A program made the position numbers and the translations under genes. Of a DNA stretch of 51,997 nt, positions 25,563-33,773 are shown one piece after another; within the stretch, counting starts at the first letter, position 1; each line of letters opens with the position of its first letter. Below the pieces are notes generated by a model. That model saw nothing but the letters and a program-made list of their open reading frames with translations, was not told where the DNA came from and ran no database searches. The stretch is from Pelagibius sp. Its GTDB lineage: Bacteria; Pseudomonadota; Alphaproteobacteria; Kiloniellales; Kiloniellaceae. Where the stretch lies: positions 1 through 51,997 of the forward strand of contig NZ_JANQOI010000178.1 in the NCBI RefSeq assembly GCF_028289705.1. Reading direction: 5' to 3'.

Positions 25563-25590
25563 AAACAAAAAGGCCACCGAGACGGTGGCC
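25563..25590 (-). terminator. Rho-independent terminator of the MmgR-like sRNA
   Basis: Perfect 8-bp stem GGCCACCG/CGGTGGCC with a 3-nt loop, followed on the minus strand by UUUUUGUUU. Confidence 0.85.
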
Positions 25591-25648
25591 TAAGTTTAGG
25601 GAGGAAACGCCCAATGGGCGTGCGGACTGGCGCTCAGCGCCATCCGTC
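25563..25648 (-). ncRNA. mmgR: Small RNA of the MmgR/alpha-r8 type
   Basis: On the minus strand a roughly 85-nt transcript can be drawn with three stem-loops. The first is TGGCGC-TGA-GCGCCA within GGAC/GTCC. The second is ACGCCC-ATT-GGGCGT. The terminator is GGCCACCG-TCT-CGGTGGCC followed by TTTTTGTTT. The single-stranded link between hairpins 2 and 3 contains TTTCCTCCCT, which is the conserved decamer I remember for the alphaproteobacterial MmgR (alpha-r8) family. MmgR is linked to polyhydroxybutyrate accumulation in Sinorhizobium. The CCUCCC motif could pair with Shine-Dalgarno sequences of target mRNAs. Size, three-hairpin layout and Hfq-type U-tail all fit. The family assignment is from memory. 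Confidence 0.75.
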
Positions 25649-25653
25649 CATCA

Positions 25654-25682
25654 AATATGGTCATTTCATCAGCAATCTACAA
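25654..25682 (-). promoter_or_regulatory. Sigma-70-like promoter of the MmgR-like sRNA
   Basis: Reading the minus strand, TTGTAG (25682-25677) is followed after exactly 17 nt by CATATT (25659-25654). This would place transcription start near 25648, immediately before the first hairpin of the sRNA. Confidence 0.5.
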
Positions 25683-25826
25683 ATGAAAATTTGATTATGC
25701 CGTTTGTTTGATCATCTGTTCCAAATTTAGGCAGACCACTGGGTTTCTTTTGCAACAGTTCGATTTGCCGCTTCCGATCAAGGCGAGCCGACCCGGTCCC
25801 CGAAGCGTCAGGACCGGTGGATCGGG

Positions 25827-26522
25827 TCAACGGCCCGTGGGGTCGGCCTCGACCGCCGGCGGCGCGTCACCCTCGGCCGACAGGGCATTGAACTCGCGGG
25901 TCAATGCCAGGGCGGCGTTGAGGTCGTGCTTCTGCAGCAGCATCCAGACCACGTCCATGTTTGCCCGCACGCGCTTTTCGCCGGCCAGATAGGCGCGGCC
26001 GTACCAGCGATAGGCCTCGGCGTAGTTGCGCTCGACCGATACGCCCTGGACATAGAGATAGCCGAGGATCTCCATGGCCTGGGGATCGCGTCGTCCGGTG
26101 GCTCGTCGCTCGATGACCGCGATGTCCTCCGCCGACAGGTTGTCGGGATCGGCCTGGTCGAGAAACGCCAGCCAAGCGGCGTCTTCGGCGGTCAGCGGCG
26201 GCCCCTGCTGCTCAGGCAGCTCGGCTTTGGAGGGCAGCTCCGATCCCTCGGCACACCAGCTCGGCGGGCGCCGTGCGTGGGTGCAGACATAGATCCGCAT
26301 CATCGTGGTCGCGCCGGCCCATAGATCGTGCTCCCAGGGCGAAGCGCCGCTCGGACCGGCCGGCGCCACTGCAGCCGCGTCTTCAGCCGGCGCTTCGTCG
26401 TGTGCGGGCGCGGCAGAGGTCCCCGCGGGACCGGCTGTGGCGCGGCCCGGCAAGAAGCCGGTCGCGGCGATCAACAGAGTGACGGAGAGGAAAACGGTGA
26501 GCGCTTGCATCCGCGCCGGCAT
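25827..26522 (-). CDS. Exported Sel1-like repeat protein
   Basis: 231 residues from ATG 26522 (MPARMQALTVFLSVTLLIA); ATG 26510 is equally possible and neither has a strong ribosome site. A hydrophobic signal segment (LTVFLSVTLLIAATGFLPG) leads into an Ala/Pro/Glu-rich stretch. The C-terminal half contains one recognisable Sel1-type helix pair (AMEILGYLYVQGVSVERNYA, then EAYRWYGRAYLAGEKR). Two cysteines in YVCTHARRPPSWCAEG may pair. Single-repeat periplasmic proteins like this have no defined role. The gene lies 43 bp downstream of the next small gene on the same strand. Confidence 0.7.
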   Translation of the reverse strand: MPARMQALTVFLSVTLLIAATGFLPGRATAGPAGTSAAPAHDEAPAEDAAAVAPAGPSGASPWEHDLWAGATTMMRIYVCTHARRPPSWCAEGSELPSKAELPEQQGPPLTAEDAAWLAFLDQADPDNLSAEDIAVIERRATGRRDPQAMEILGYLYVQGVSVERNYAEAYRWYGRAYLAGEKRVRANMDVVWMLLQKHDLNAALALTREFNALSAEGDAPPAVEADPTGR

Positions 26523-26565
26523 GTGCCGGCGGCCGCGACGCTTGCCGGACCTGCGAGACCCTGCC

Positions 26566-26886
26566 TCAGCAGGCGTTGGCAGCGGCCGGCCGGTGCGCTT
26601 CCAGCGCGCCGGGCAGAACCGAGAGCACATCATCGATAAGCTGCCCCTGCGCCAGAGGCTGCCAGGCCGCATCCAGGGCGTAGTACCAGCCCTGGGCCTT
26701 GCCGAAGGCACAGATCAAGCATTGATGGTCGTAGTCGAGAAGGGCAATTACAAGTTCGCCCGCCTCGGTCTCCACCGGCACACAGGCACCGGCCAGACCG
26801 CGATCGACCATCTCACAACCCCGGTTCAGCAGGACGTGGATGTCCGCCCGAGTAAACTCCGCATGACCAATGGGCGTAACCGACAT
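26566..26886 (-). CDS. Small hypothetical protein
   Basis: 106 residues from ATG 26886, chosen because GGAG lies 6 nt upstream; two upstream ATGs in frame (26898, 26940) lack this. The sequence (VTPIGHAEFTRADIHVLLNR, CEMVDRGLAGACVPVETE, LLDYDHQCLICAFGKAQGW) is soluble and mixed alpha/beta with four cysteines and matches no family I recognise. It is probably co-transcribed with the Sel1-like gene. Coding status rests on base composition and a well-placed ribosome site. Confidence 0.6.
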   Translation of the reverse strand: MSVTPIGHAEFTRADIHVLLNRGCEMVDRGLAGACVPVETEAGELVIALLDYDHQCLICAFGKAQGWYYALDAAWQPLAQGQLIDDVLSVLPGALEAHRPAAANAC

Positions 26887-27212
26887 GGAATTCTCCATCG
26901 TTCGGACGATGCCCTCAGCTTCCCCTGGAAACGTAACCATGTCGTAAATGTCGCCGGTTCTTATTTTTCTCGGCTAAGATACTGATCTACAATGGTTAAC
27001 GAGAGATTACCGAAGCGCTCTGGCGGCCCGTTTCGGTCCCCTTGCTCCCCACAAAAACAGGTGCGTGACGAAGCGCCGGCCCCGGTCTCTTTGCCCGGCA
27101 GTTTCGGCGAGCTTGCGGACTTCGGCTGTGGGAATGCCCACAGATTCGAAAACCAGGTTCTGGTCTGATGATACCCAGTCGCCGAAGACCAAAGACCCAA
27201 CGGAGCAATCAC
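26887..27212. other. Divergent intergenic region, no gene seen
   Basis: 326 bp between two divergently transcribed small genes. It has an AT-richer block at 26940-27005 that probably carries the leftward promoter. Minus-strand open frames at 26961-27212 lack start signals and family resemblance. Confidence 0.5.
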
Positions 27213-27605
27213 ATGCCCAAGACCGAGAACCGCAATGCGGTCAGGTGGCGGCCCGGATTGACGTCCGGATCCCTGCTTTCGAACGCCTTCCTGTTCGGCG
27301 TCACTCGCGGCCTCAGCGGACAGCCCGGGCGGGACCCGGGCAGCCAGGGAAAAGGCCTCTACGACCCCCGGGACACCTTCGAGGAGAGCTACCCGAAGTT
27401 CGAGTTCGCCGGCCTGGTCAAGATGGTCCTGAGATTGGCCGGCTGGCTATCGCGGCGCAGCCAAGAGACGGCCGAACGCCCGGCGGACACGACGGAGGCC
27501 CCGGCGCCGGCCATCAAAGGTCCCACGCTGGTCAAGCCGCGCAACCCGGGCCGTCCCGCCTGGCGCGACCGCAAGACGGCGCCACCGGCCTCTTCGGCGC
27601 GCTGA
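27213..27605 (+). CDS. Small basic hypothetical protein
   Basis: 130 residues from ATG 27213 with GGAG 8 nt upstream; a longer in-frame start at 27168 adds an implausible basic leader. It begins MPKTENRNAVRWRPGLT and is rich in Arg, Pro and Ala. One amphipathic stretch (FAGLVKMVLRLAGWLSRR) could lie on a membrane. There is no recognised domain. It converges on the amidohydrolase gene 28 bp downstream. Confidence 0.55.
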   Translation: MPKTENRNAVRWRPGLTSGSLLSNAFLFGVTRGLSGQPGRDPGSQGKGLYDPRDTFEESYPKFEFAGLVKMVLRLAGWLSRRSQETAERPADTTEAPAPAIKGPTLVKPRNPGRPAWRDRKTAPPASSAR

Positions 27606-27632
27606 GAGCCCGCTTCGCCCAACACGGCAGAG

Positions 27633-28514
27633 TCAGAGGGCACCGTAGAGGCTGGCCGGTGCCGCACAGAGAACAGCCTGGCGCTGTGCACTCGTGAGCC
27701 CGGACAAGGCGGACCGGGCCAGAGCCGCAGTATCGATCTGCCGAAACGGCCTGGGGCTGAGCCGCTCAGCATCGCTGGTGGGGTGCAGAGGGGTGTGCGG
27801 CCAGTCCGAGCCCCAGAGGCAGCGCTCCGGCCAGCGCTCAACCAGCGCGGCGACGTAGGCGGCGACCCTGGCCGGCTGCAGCCCCGCCACCCGGTAGGGG
27901 GCCGAGAGCTTGAGCCAGACAGTCCCGCTGTCGAGCCAGCGGCCGAGCAGCGGGGGTATCGATCCGTCTCTACCAGGGGCCAGGCCGCCGAAGTGATCCA
28001 AGGCCACGGGCAGGGTGACGCCGGCCATCAGCCGCTCGAGCGCCTCGAACGATGCGCTGATCGCGTGCACATCCAGATGCCAGCCCGGGCCGGCATAGCG
28101 GTGAACCGTCTCCGTCAGCCCCTCGGTCTTGCAGTCGGCAAGGTGCAGGCGAATGCCGCGGACGCCAAGCTGCGTCAACCGTTCCAACTCCGCGGTGCTG
28201 GGGACCTTAGCCGGCAGCTGCATGACGCCGACAGCCCGTCCAGCCAGCCGTTCGAGTGCCCAGAGCAGGCAGGCATTGTCGCTGCCGTAGACCGAGGCTT
28301 GCTGCAGCACGGCGAAGCGCGCGGCGAGACCGTCCAGGAACGCGGAGGCCGCTTCCGGGCCGGCAACTGGCGGCGTGTAGCGCCGCTCTTCGGCGAAGGG
28401 AAAACGTCCGGGGTCTCCGAAGACGTGGATATGACAGTCCCAGCCGACGCCGCCGAGGGGGCCCAGACCAGGGGCCTCTGCCTGGCTTTGACGATCCTGG
28501 TCCGGCCCGGTCAT
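27633..28514 (-). CDS. Amidohydrolase-2 family lactonase, LigI (2-pyrone-4,6-dicarboxylate hydrolase)-like
   Basis: 293 residues. The TIM-barrel amidohydrolase signature DCHIHVFG is followed by RFPFAEERRYTPP, the stretch that also opens 2-pyrone-4,6-dicarboxylate lactonase. LALDHFGG-type (PVALDHFGG) and CLWGSDWPHTP supply the late metal/catalytic Asp and His. Relatives hydrolyse pyrone or sugar-acid lactones. It ends a six-gene operon behind a Gfo/Idh/MocA oxidoreductase, which could make the lactone this enzyme opens. The spacing to the upstream gene is 6 bp. Confidence 0.86.
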   Translation of the reverse strand: MTGPDQDRQSQAEAPGLGPLGGVGWDCHIHVFGDPGRFPFAEERRYTPPVAGPEAASAFLDGLAARFAVLQQASVYGSDNACLLWALERLAGRAVGVMQLPAKVPSTAELERLTQLGVRGIRLHLADCKTEGLTETVHRYAGPGWHLDVHAISASFEALERLMAGVTLPVALDHFGGLAPGRDGSIPPLLGRWLDSGTVWLKLSAPYRVAGLQPARVAAYVAALVERWPERCLWGSDWPHTPLHPTSDAERLSPRPFRQIDTAALARSALSGLTSAQRQAVLCAAPASLYGAL

Positions 28515-28520
28515 GGCAAG

Positions 28521-29582
28521 TCAGCCGCCGATCTCGTCGACGAGTGCGAGAGCGAAGGCTTCCGTTCCCAGGGGGCCGCCCAGATCGCCGGTGCGGGTCT
28601 GCGGGTTCGCCAGGACCTTGTCGACGATGGCGTCCAGCACCATCGCCGCCTCCTTGAAGGCGTCCAGGCTATGCTTGTCCCCGAGCCAGCGCAGCAGCAT
28701 CCCTGCCGAGAGAACGAGGGAGGTCGGATTGGCCTGATCCCGTCCCGCGATATCGGGGGCGGAGCCGTGCTGGGCCTGGGCAACGCAGAATTCGTCGTTG
28801 GCGTTGATGGAGCCGGCAAGGCCCAGGCCGCCGGCCAATTCGGCCGCAAGGTCCGACAGAATATCGGCATAGAAGTTGGTGGCGACGACCACGTCGAAGC
28901 GCGAAGCATCACGCACCAGAAGCGCGGCCATGGCATCGACGATCACCTCCTCGAGCTCCACCGAGGGATAGCCTGCAGCAACCTCCCGGACCACCTCGAG
29001 GAACAGGCCGTCGGTCATGATGAAGTTGTTGGCCTTGTGCACGGCGGTCACCCGCCGGTGGCGCAGTAACGCCAGATCGAAGGCGGCAGAGGCGATCCGC
29101 TCACAGGCGCCGCGCGTGATCTTGCGCACCGAAAGGGCCATGTCGGGATCGGGCATGAACTCCCCGATGCCGCGGGCCATGTTGCGGTCGGGATACATGC
29201 CCTCGGTGGCTTCGCGGACGATGACCAGATCCATCTCGCTGCCGCGATGCGGCACGCCCGGCCGGGTCCGCGCCGGCCGGATGTTGGCGAAGAGATCCAG
29301 CTTGACGCGGAAGGCGGCCGAGACGTTGACGCCGCCCTGATCGCGCGGCGGATAGTCGAGGTGGGAGATCGGCCCGAGGATCACGCCGTCGACGGCGCGG
29401 GCCTGCTCCAGCACGTCCTCCGGCAAGGTCGTTCCGCAGGCCTCGTAGGCGGCCCAGCCAATCTCCCGCTCCTCGAACGCGAGGCCCAGGGCAAAGCGCC
29501 GGTCGAGGGCTTTCAGAACCGTACGGGTGGCCGCGGCAATCTCAGGACCGATGCCGTCCCCCGGCAGGACGAGGATCTTCAT
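28521..29582 (-). CDS. Isocitrate/isopropylmalate dehydrogenase family enzyme (tartrate/beta-hydroxyacid decarboxylating type)
   Basis: 353 residues, full length. It shows LPGDGIGPEI at the N-terminus, a substrate-binding set with VIVREATEGMYPDR (Arg/Glu/Tyr), VHKANNFIMTDGLF carrying the catalytic Lys, and metal-binding aspartates in VDAMAALL and TNFYADILSD. The C-terminal HGSAPDIAGRDQANPTS is the NAD-specific signature of the family. It should oxidatively decarboxylate a 2-hydroxyacid with a 3-carboxyl group (malate/tartrate-like). It lies 6 bp before the lactonase and 19 bp after the Gfo/Idh gene, so it likely acts late in the same pathway. Confidence 0.9.
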   Translation of the reverse strand: MKILVLPGDGIGPEIAAATRTVLKALDRRFALGLAFEEREIGWAAYEACGTTLPEDVLEQARAVDGVILGPISHLDYPPRDQGGVNVSAAFRVKLDLFANIRPARTRPGVPHRGSEMDLVIVREATEGMYPDRNMARGIGEFMPDPDMALSVRKITRGACERIASAAFDLALLRHRRVTAVHKANNFIMTDGLFLEVVREVAAGYPSVELEEVIVDAMAALLVRDASRFDVVVATNFYADILSDLAAELAGGLGLAGSINANDEFCVAQAQHGSAPDIAGRDQANPTSLVLSAGMLLRWLGDKHSLDAFKEAAMVLDAIVDKVLANPQTRTGDLGGPLGTEAFALALVDEIGG

Positions 29583-29601
29583 AGGATGTGGCCCATCACA
29601 G

Positions 29602-30693
29602 TCAGCAGTGCTCCTTGAACTCGGACAGCATGACGACGCTGCCGCTTTCGATGGATCGATAGGCCGCCAGGGTCGCGGCCAGGGTTTTCAGGTTGTCCTC
29701 CAGAGAGGTCTCAAAGGGCTCGCCCTTGCGCAGGGCGGTTACGAAGTGCTCGATAGCCGCGGCGTAGGAGCAGGCATAGGCATCCTCGCCGTCGACCAGG
29801 ACCGCCCGTTCTTCGTGGCCGGCCGGCGTATCGCAGATCACCCGCAAGGCGCCATCGGTGTCGACGAAGGCGGCGCCTCGTTCGCCTTCCACCACCACTT
29901 CCTCACTGGCCACCGGCGGTCTCTCCCGCCCCCGGGAGGCGTAGCTGCGCTCCAAGACGGCCTCGGCATCTTCGAAGGTGAGATGAAGGATCGCCATGTC
30001 CTCGCCCTGCACCAGCGGCGAAACGCGCCGCGCACGCGCATAGACCGAGCACGGTTCGCCCAGCAGCCAGCGCGCCACGTCGACCTGATGGATCATGGAT
30101 TCGAGAATCAGGAAGCGTTGGAGCCGGGCGAAAAAGGGCTGGCGGGCCAGGCTCCAGGGCGCCTCCGGATGGGCCGCGGTGGTCACCGTGCCGGCCATGC
30201 GCTGGGCCGAGCGCAGGTAAAAGGGCGCGCCGATGTCGCCGCGCCGGATCAGTGATCCCAAGGCCCGATACCAGGGCCGAAAGCGGAAGTTCTCGTGGAC
30301 CATGGCGCGCACGGCAGCGGCCTCGGCAACGGCGGCAATCTCCTCTGCCGTCGTCATGTCCCGGGCCAGCGGCTTCTGGCAGATGAAGTGAATGCCGCGT
30401 TCGCAGGCCAGGCGCGCCTGGGCGAGATGCACGTCCGCCGGCGTACAGATGTCCAGGATATCGGGACGCTCCCTGTCCAAGGCTTCGGCGAGGTCCTGAT
30501 AGACCCGCGCAATCCCATGGGCCGCCGCGCGCTGCGCACAAGCCTCCCGGTTGCGGCCGGCAATTGCGGCCACGGTGACGCCAGGCAGCCGCGCCCATCC
30601 GGCCAGGTGGAAGGGCGTGACGAAACCGGCACCGCTCACCACCACGCGCAGCGGCCGGTCGCCGATGGGCTGTGCTGGTGTGGCACCGGTCAT
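29602..30693 (-). CDS. Gfo/Idh/MocA family oxidoreductase
   Basis: 363 residues from ATG 30693, which overlaps the stop of the TRAP permease (ATGA). A Rossmann domain opens with VVVSGAGFVTPFHLAGW. ICTPADVHLAQA and the family motif FICQKPLARD (the EKP-like lysine) follow. The C-terminal dehydrogenase domain includes MIHQVDVARWLLGEP. The open frame continues upstream through the permease gene in another frame; that part is not this protein. Relatives oxidise cyclic sugars to lactones or hemiacetals such as LigC's substrate. Together with the LigI-like lactonase this gives a dehydrogenase-then-lactonase logic. Confidence 0.9.
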   Translation of the reverse strand: MTGATPAQPIGDRPLRVVVSGAGFVTPFHLAGWARLPGVTVAAIAGRNREACAQRAAAHGIARVYQDLAEALDRERPDILDICTPADVHLAQARLACERGIHFICQKPLARDMTTAEEIAAVAEAAAVRAMVHENFRFRPWYRALGSLIRRGDIGAPFYLRSAQRMAGTVTTAAHPEAPWSLARQPFFARLQRFLILESMIHQVDVARWLLGEPCSVYARARRVSPLVQGEDMAILHLTFEDAEAVLERSYASRGRERPPVASEEVVVEGERGAAFVDTDGALRVICDTPAGHEERAVLVDGEDAYACSYAAAIEHFVTALRKGEPFETSLEDNLKTLAATLAAYRSIESGSVVMLSEFKEHC

Positions 30694-31985
30694 CGCAACA
30701 CCGACGGCAGGAACAGCACCAGCTCCGGCACCACGATCAGCAGCAGGATCACGGCGACGGTGAGCACAAGATAGGGCACGGCAAGTCGCGCCAGGGTCGC
30801 AAAGTCGAGTTCGGTTACCTGGATCAGCGCATAGAGCACCATCCCCACCGGCGGTGTCAGCAGGCCCAGGGTCAGAGTAAGGGTCATCACCACGCCGAAG
30901 TGGATGGGATCGATGCCGAAACGCTCGACGATGGGCATCAGGATCGGCGTCAGGATCAGGATCGCCGGCGTCTGCGCCATGAAGCAGCCGACGACCAGCC
31001 AGAACCCCATGAGCAGCAACAGCAGCAGGGTCGGGCTGGTGGTGAGCGAGGCCAGGTACTCCGCCAGCGCGATGGGCACCTGACCGCGAATCATCAGCAC
31101 ACCGAAGGCCGAGGTGAAGGCGATGATCAGCATGATGACGGCGCTGTCGATCAGGGTGCCGCGGATCTCCCGCAACAGGACCGAAAGACCGAACTCGCGA
31201 TAGAAGAGCAGACCGAGAAGCGCGGCATAGAGGGCGGCGACGGCCGCGGCCTCGGTGGGCGTGAAGACCCCGAAGTAGATGCCGCCCATGATGATGCCGG
31301 GCGTGAGGATCGGCAGGATCGCCTTGCGGAAGGCGGGCCAGAGTTCGGACAGTCGTGCGAAGCGTCCGGCCGTCATGCCCGCGCGGCGCGCCTGGACGCT
31401 CACGTAGGCCATGTAGGCGGCGGCCATCAGCAACCCTGGTGTGACCGCCGCGAAGAACATCGCGGCGACCGAGACCTCGGCCTGCACCGAATAGGCCACC
31501 AGGGCGATGCTCGGCGGCAGGATCGGACCGATCAGCGAGGAGGCGGCGGTGATGCCCGCGCTGAAGCGCCGGTCGTAGCCCTGGGACAGCATGGCCCGCA
31601 TCTCGATGCGCCCGAGACCCACGGCATCGGCGGTGGCCGAGCCCGACATGCCGGCAAAGAGCACGCTGGCGAGCACATTGGCGTGGCCGAGGCCGCCGCG
31701 CAGCGGCCGCACCACAAGGCTGACGAAATCGAACAGCCGCTCGGTAATACCGCCGGTGTTCATCAGCCGGCCGGCGAGCAGGAAGAAGGGAATCGCCAGC
31801 AGCAGAAAGTTGTTCATCTTGTCGAGGGCCAGGCGGGCGATCATGGTCGCCGCCCGTGGGTCGCCAATGTCGCCGAAGAAATAAGCGGCGCCGGAGAATG
31901 CCGTAACGCCGGCGGCAAAGCCGACGGGCATCCCCAGCACGATGAGCAGGATCAGTAGCCCGACGAAGGCAAGATAGACGATCAT
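30690..31985 (-). CDS. dctM: TRAP transporter large membrane subunit
   Basis: 431 residues, about a dozen hydrophobic segments. The DctM signatures are AIPFFLLAGRLMNTGGI, AGMSGSATADAVGLG and GLLTPPVGM. The start ATG 31985 overlaps the dctQ stop (ATGA), so the two are coupled. It drives Na+-coupled uptake of the solute captured by the DctP-type protein encoded upstream. The family is certain; the substrate is not. Confidence 0.95.
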   Translation of the reverse strand: MIVYLAFVGLLILLIVLGMPVGFAAGVTAFSGAAYFFGDIGDPRAATMIARLALDKMNNFLLLAIPFFLLAGRLMNTGGITERLFDFVSLVVRPLRGGLGHANVLASVLFAGMSGSATADAVGLGRIEMRAMLSQGYDRRFSAGITAASSLIGPILPPSIALVAYSVQAEVSVAAMFFAAVTPGLLMAAAYMAYVSVQARRAGMTAGRFARLSELWPAFRKAILPILTPGIIMGGIYFGVFTPTEAAAVAALYAALLGLLFYREFGLSVLLREIRGTLIDSAVIMLIIAFTSAFGVLMIRGQVPIALAEYLASLTTSPTLLLLLLMGFWLVVGCFMAQTPAILILTPILMPIVERFGIDPIHFGVVMTLTLTLGLLTPPVGMVLYALIQVTELDFATLARLAVPYLVLTVAVILLLIVVPELVLFLPSVLR

Positions 31986-32512
31986 GCCCCGCCGCCATCC
32001 GGCCCGCGGTTCGAAAGCTTGCGCCATAGCCCGAGCGAGATGTAGAGGGCCATCAGCGCGATGCCCAGAAGCTCCCAGAGATAGAGCCAGCCGACGGAGA
32101 ACCAGGGAATGGTGATCAAGGTCGCGGTCCAGTTCAGCTCGGCCAGGGCGATGGCGCCGCGCGCCCAGAGCACAAGGAACGCCAGAATGGCGAGATCGAA
32201 GAGACACTCGATCACCCGCCGCAGCGCAGGGGCGTACTTCACGAGCAGAAAGTCGACGACGATGTGTTCGCGGTCCCGCGCGGCAAAGGCCATGCCGGTG
32301 AACATCGCCGCGACGAACAGGGTCCGCGCCAGTTCCTCGGTCCAGGGAACCGGGATCTCCAGCAGATAGCGAAAGGCGACCTGGCCGAGGGCGGCCAACA
32401 GCATGACGACGAACAGCGTCAGCGTCACCGCTTCCAGCCCCTTCTCGACAAGCCGCCAGGCTTGGCGCAGGCGAAGCGATCCGGCTGCGCGCGCAGAATG
32501 GCTATCGGACAT
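31982..32512 (-). CDS. dctQ: TRAP transporter small membrane subunit
   Basis: 176 residues with four membrane segments (LFVVMLLAALGQVAFRYL, ARTLFVAAMFTGMAFAARD, LAILAFLVLWARGAIALAEL, WLYLWELLGIALMALYISL). PVPWTEELARTLF and REHIVVDFL are the DctQ hallmarks. It sits between the binding protein (64 bp away) and dctM (overlapping). Confidence 0.93.
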   Translation of the reverse strand: MSDSHSARAAGSLRLRQAWRLVEKGLEAVTLTLFVVMLLAALGQVAFRYLLEIPVPWTEELARTLFVAAMFTGMAFAARDREHIVVDFLLVKYAPALRRVIECLFDLAILAFLVLWARGAIALAELNWTATLITIPWFSVGWLYLWELLGIALMALYISLGLWRKLSNRGPDGGGA

Positions 32513-32576
32513 CGCAGACCCCGTCCCGGCTGAAGCGGCCGATCACCCTAGCGCAGCGATCGGCCGCGGCATTGTT

Positions 32577-33548
32577 TTATTGTACCTTGCGAATGTCTTC
32601 CAACAGACCGGGCCGGCAGTTTTCGGCGGCATAGGCCTCGACGACCGGGGCGGCGATCTGCTGGAACGCGGTCACGTCCGGCTTGATCACCGAAAGGCCG
32701 CCGTCCTGCATGGTCTTCAGCAGAGCGGCGGTGTCGTCGCGCACTTTCTGGTTCAACCAGCCCATGGCCTCGCCCAGGGTCTCGTCGAAGACCTTGCGGT
32801 GCTCGCCGGAGAGGCCCTCGACGAAGCCCTTGTTGGCCGAGACGATGTAGTAGCTGATGACGTGGCTGGTCAGGTTCACATGGTCCTGGACCTCGTAGAA
32901 CTTGTTGCCCCAGATCGTCGGGATCGGGTTCTCCTGGGCATCGAACACGCCCTGGCGCAGCGCCCCGTAAAGCTCGGAGATCGACAGCGGCGCCGGCAGC
33001 GCGCCGAGCGCCTCGAAAACCTGGGAGCGCAGCGGGTTGGTCACCCGCACCTTCACGCCCGCCAGATCGGCCGGCGAGTTGATGGCCTTGTTGGCGGTGA
33101 GCTGGCGGGCGCCGCGCAGGCCGACACCCACCATGGTGATGCCGTACTGGTCCTCCAGCGCCTTGTTGACCTCGTCGCCGAGGGGGCCCGTCCAGACGCG
33201 GTAGCCGTGGTCCTCGTCGCGGTAGACGAACTCGGCCTCCATACACTGGTACTGCTTCAGCAGCTTGTGGACGATCACCGGGCCGGCAACGTGAAGCTGG
33301 ATCTCGTTGGTCGCGAGCTGCTGCAAGAGCTCCTGGTCGCCGCCGAGGGCGCCGCCGGAGATGAAGGTCATATCGAGCTCGCCGCCGGAACGCTCCTTCA
33401 TCGCCTGTTGCCAGCGCACGATGGCCTGCGAGCTGAAATCCTTCGGGCCGTTGGTGGTCGCGAAGGTGAACTTCACTGTGTCCGCCTGGGCGGCGGTGGC
33501 GCTGAGCGAAAGCAGCAGCGCCGCGGACGCGAAAAGTCGCGCGATCAT
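32577..33548 (-). CDS. dctP: TRAP transporter solute-binding protein
   Basis: 323 residues from ATG 33548 with AGGGAGG 6 nt upstream; the frame extends further up without a ribosome site. Signal peptide LFASAALLLSLSATAAQA. Family features are FISGGALGGDQELLQQL, GVKVRVTNP with the carboxylate-binding Arg, ALPAPLSISELYGALRQGVFDAQENP, and the periplasmic end HVISYYIVSANKGFVEGL. A carboxylate ligand is expected. It is first in the six-gene operon and divergent from the GntR regulator, with a TGTATACA palindrome in its leader at 33582. Confidence 0.94.
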   Translation of the reverse strand: MIARLFASAALLLSLSATAAQADTVKFTFATTNGPKDFSSQAIVRWQQAMKERSGGELDMTFISGGALGGDQELLQQLATNEIQLHVAGPVIVHKLLKQYQCMEAEFVYRDEDHGYRVWTGPLGDEVNKALEDQYGITMVGVGLRGARQLTANKAINSPADLAGVKVRVTNPLRSQVFEALGALPAPLSISELYGALRQGVFDAQENPIPTIWGNKFYEVQDHVNLTSHVISYYIVSANKGFVEGLSGEHRKVFDETLGEAMGWLNQKVRDDTAALLKTMQDGGLSVIKPDVTAFQQIAAPVVEAYAAENCRPGLLEDIRKVQ

Positions 33549-33581
33549 TGAATCCTCCCTGATTGCCGTTCGGCTCTTTAA

Positions 33582-33589
33582 TGTATACA
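33582..33589. promoter_or_regulatory. TGTATACA palindrome upstream of dctP (candidate GntR operator)
   Basis: A perfect TGTATACA, within AATGTATACACAT, 34 bp upstream of the dctP start. FadR/VanR-type GntR regulators commonly bind T-GTATAC-A palindromes. Confidence 0.65.
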
Positions 33590-33722
33590 CATAAGCTGCC
33601 AAGTTATCCGTAGATGCGCAAGAACTTTGTCAGGATTCTTGAGATCGGTGGCGACCTTGTCTGAGAAATTACCTAATGGCCTGTAAATTTGCCAGTATCT
33701 GACTTGAAGGCGCCGAACTCGC

Positions 33723-33730
33723 TGTATACA
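33723..33730. promoter_or_regulatory. TGTATACA palindrome upstream of the GntR gene (candidate operator)
   Basis: Second exact copy, within TGTATACATTATT, 44 bp before the GntR start and 141 bp from the first copy. The two copies in one divergent promoter region suggest cooperative autoregulation and control of the TRAP operon. Confidence 0.65.
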
Positions 33731-33773
33731 TTATTACGATCAATTGATTGATCCATCTCTGGGAACGAGTCAT

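Larger units (their letters stand above)
25498..25826. other. Intergenic region holding a minus-strand sRNA gene
   Basis: Between the converging esterase and Sel1-like genes lie three consecutive hairpins (25563-25648) and an AT-rich promoter-like block (25650-25740). The arms CTTAGGCCAC (25552-25561) and GTGGCCTAAG (25585-25594) also form a 10-bp stem that excludes the terminator stem, so read-through from the esterase could end here too. The part from 25745 to 25826 shows nothing further. Confidence 0.7.

Noticed and set aside
26961-27212. Three overlapping small minus-strand frames
   Set aside because: No ribosome sites, no family resemblance, and they lie in the divergent promoter region.
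29602-31998. 798-codon frame that would fuse a long N-terminal part to the Gfo/Idh/MocA enzyme
   Set aside because: The N-terminal half is the wrong frame of dctM; the oxidoreductase starts at the ATG overlapping the dctM stop.
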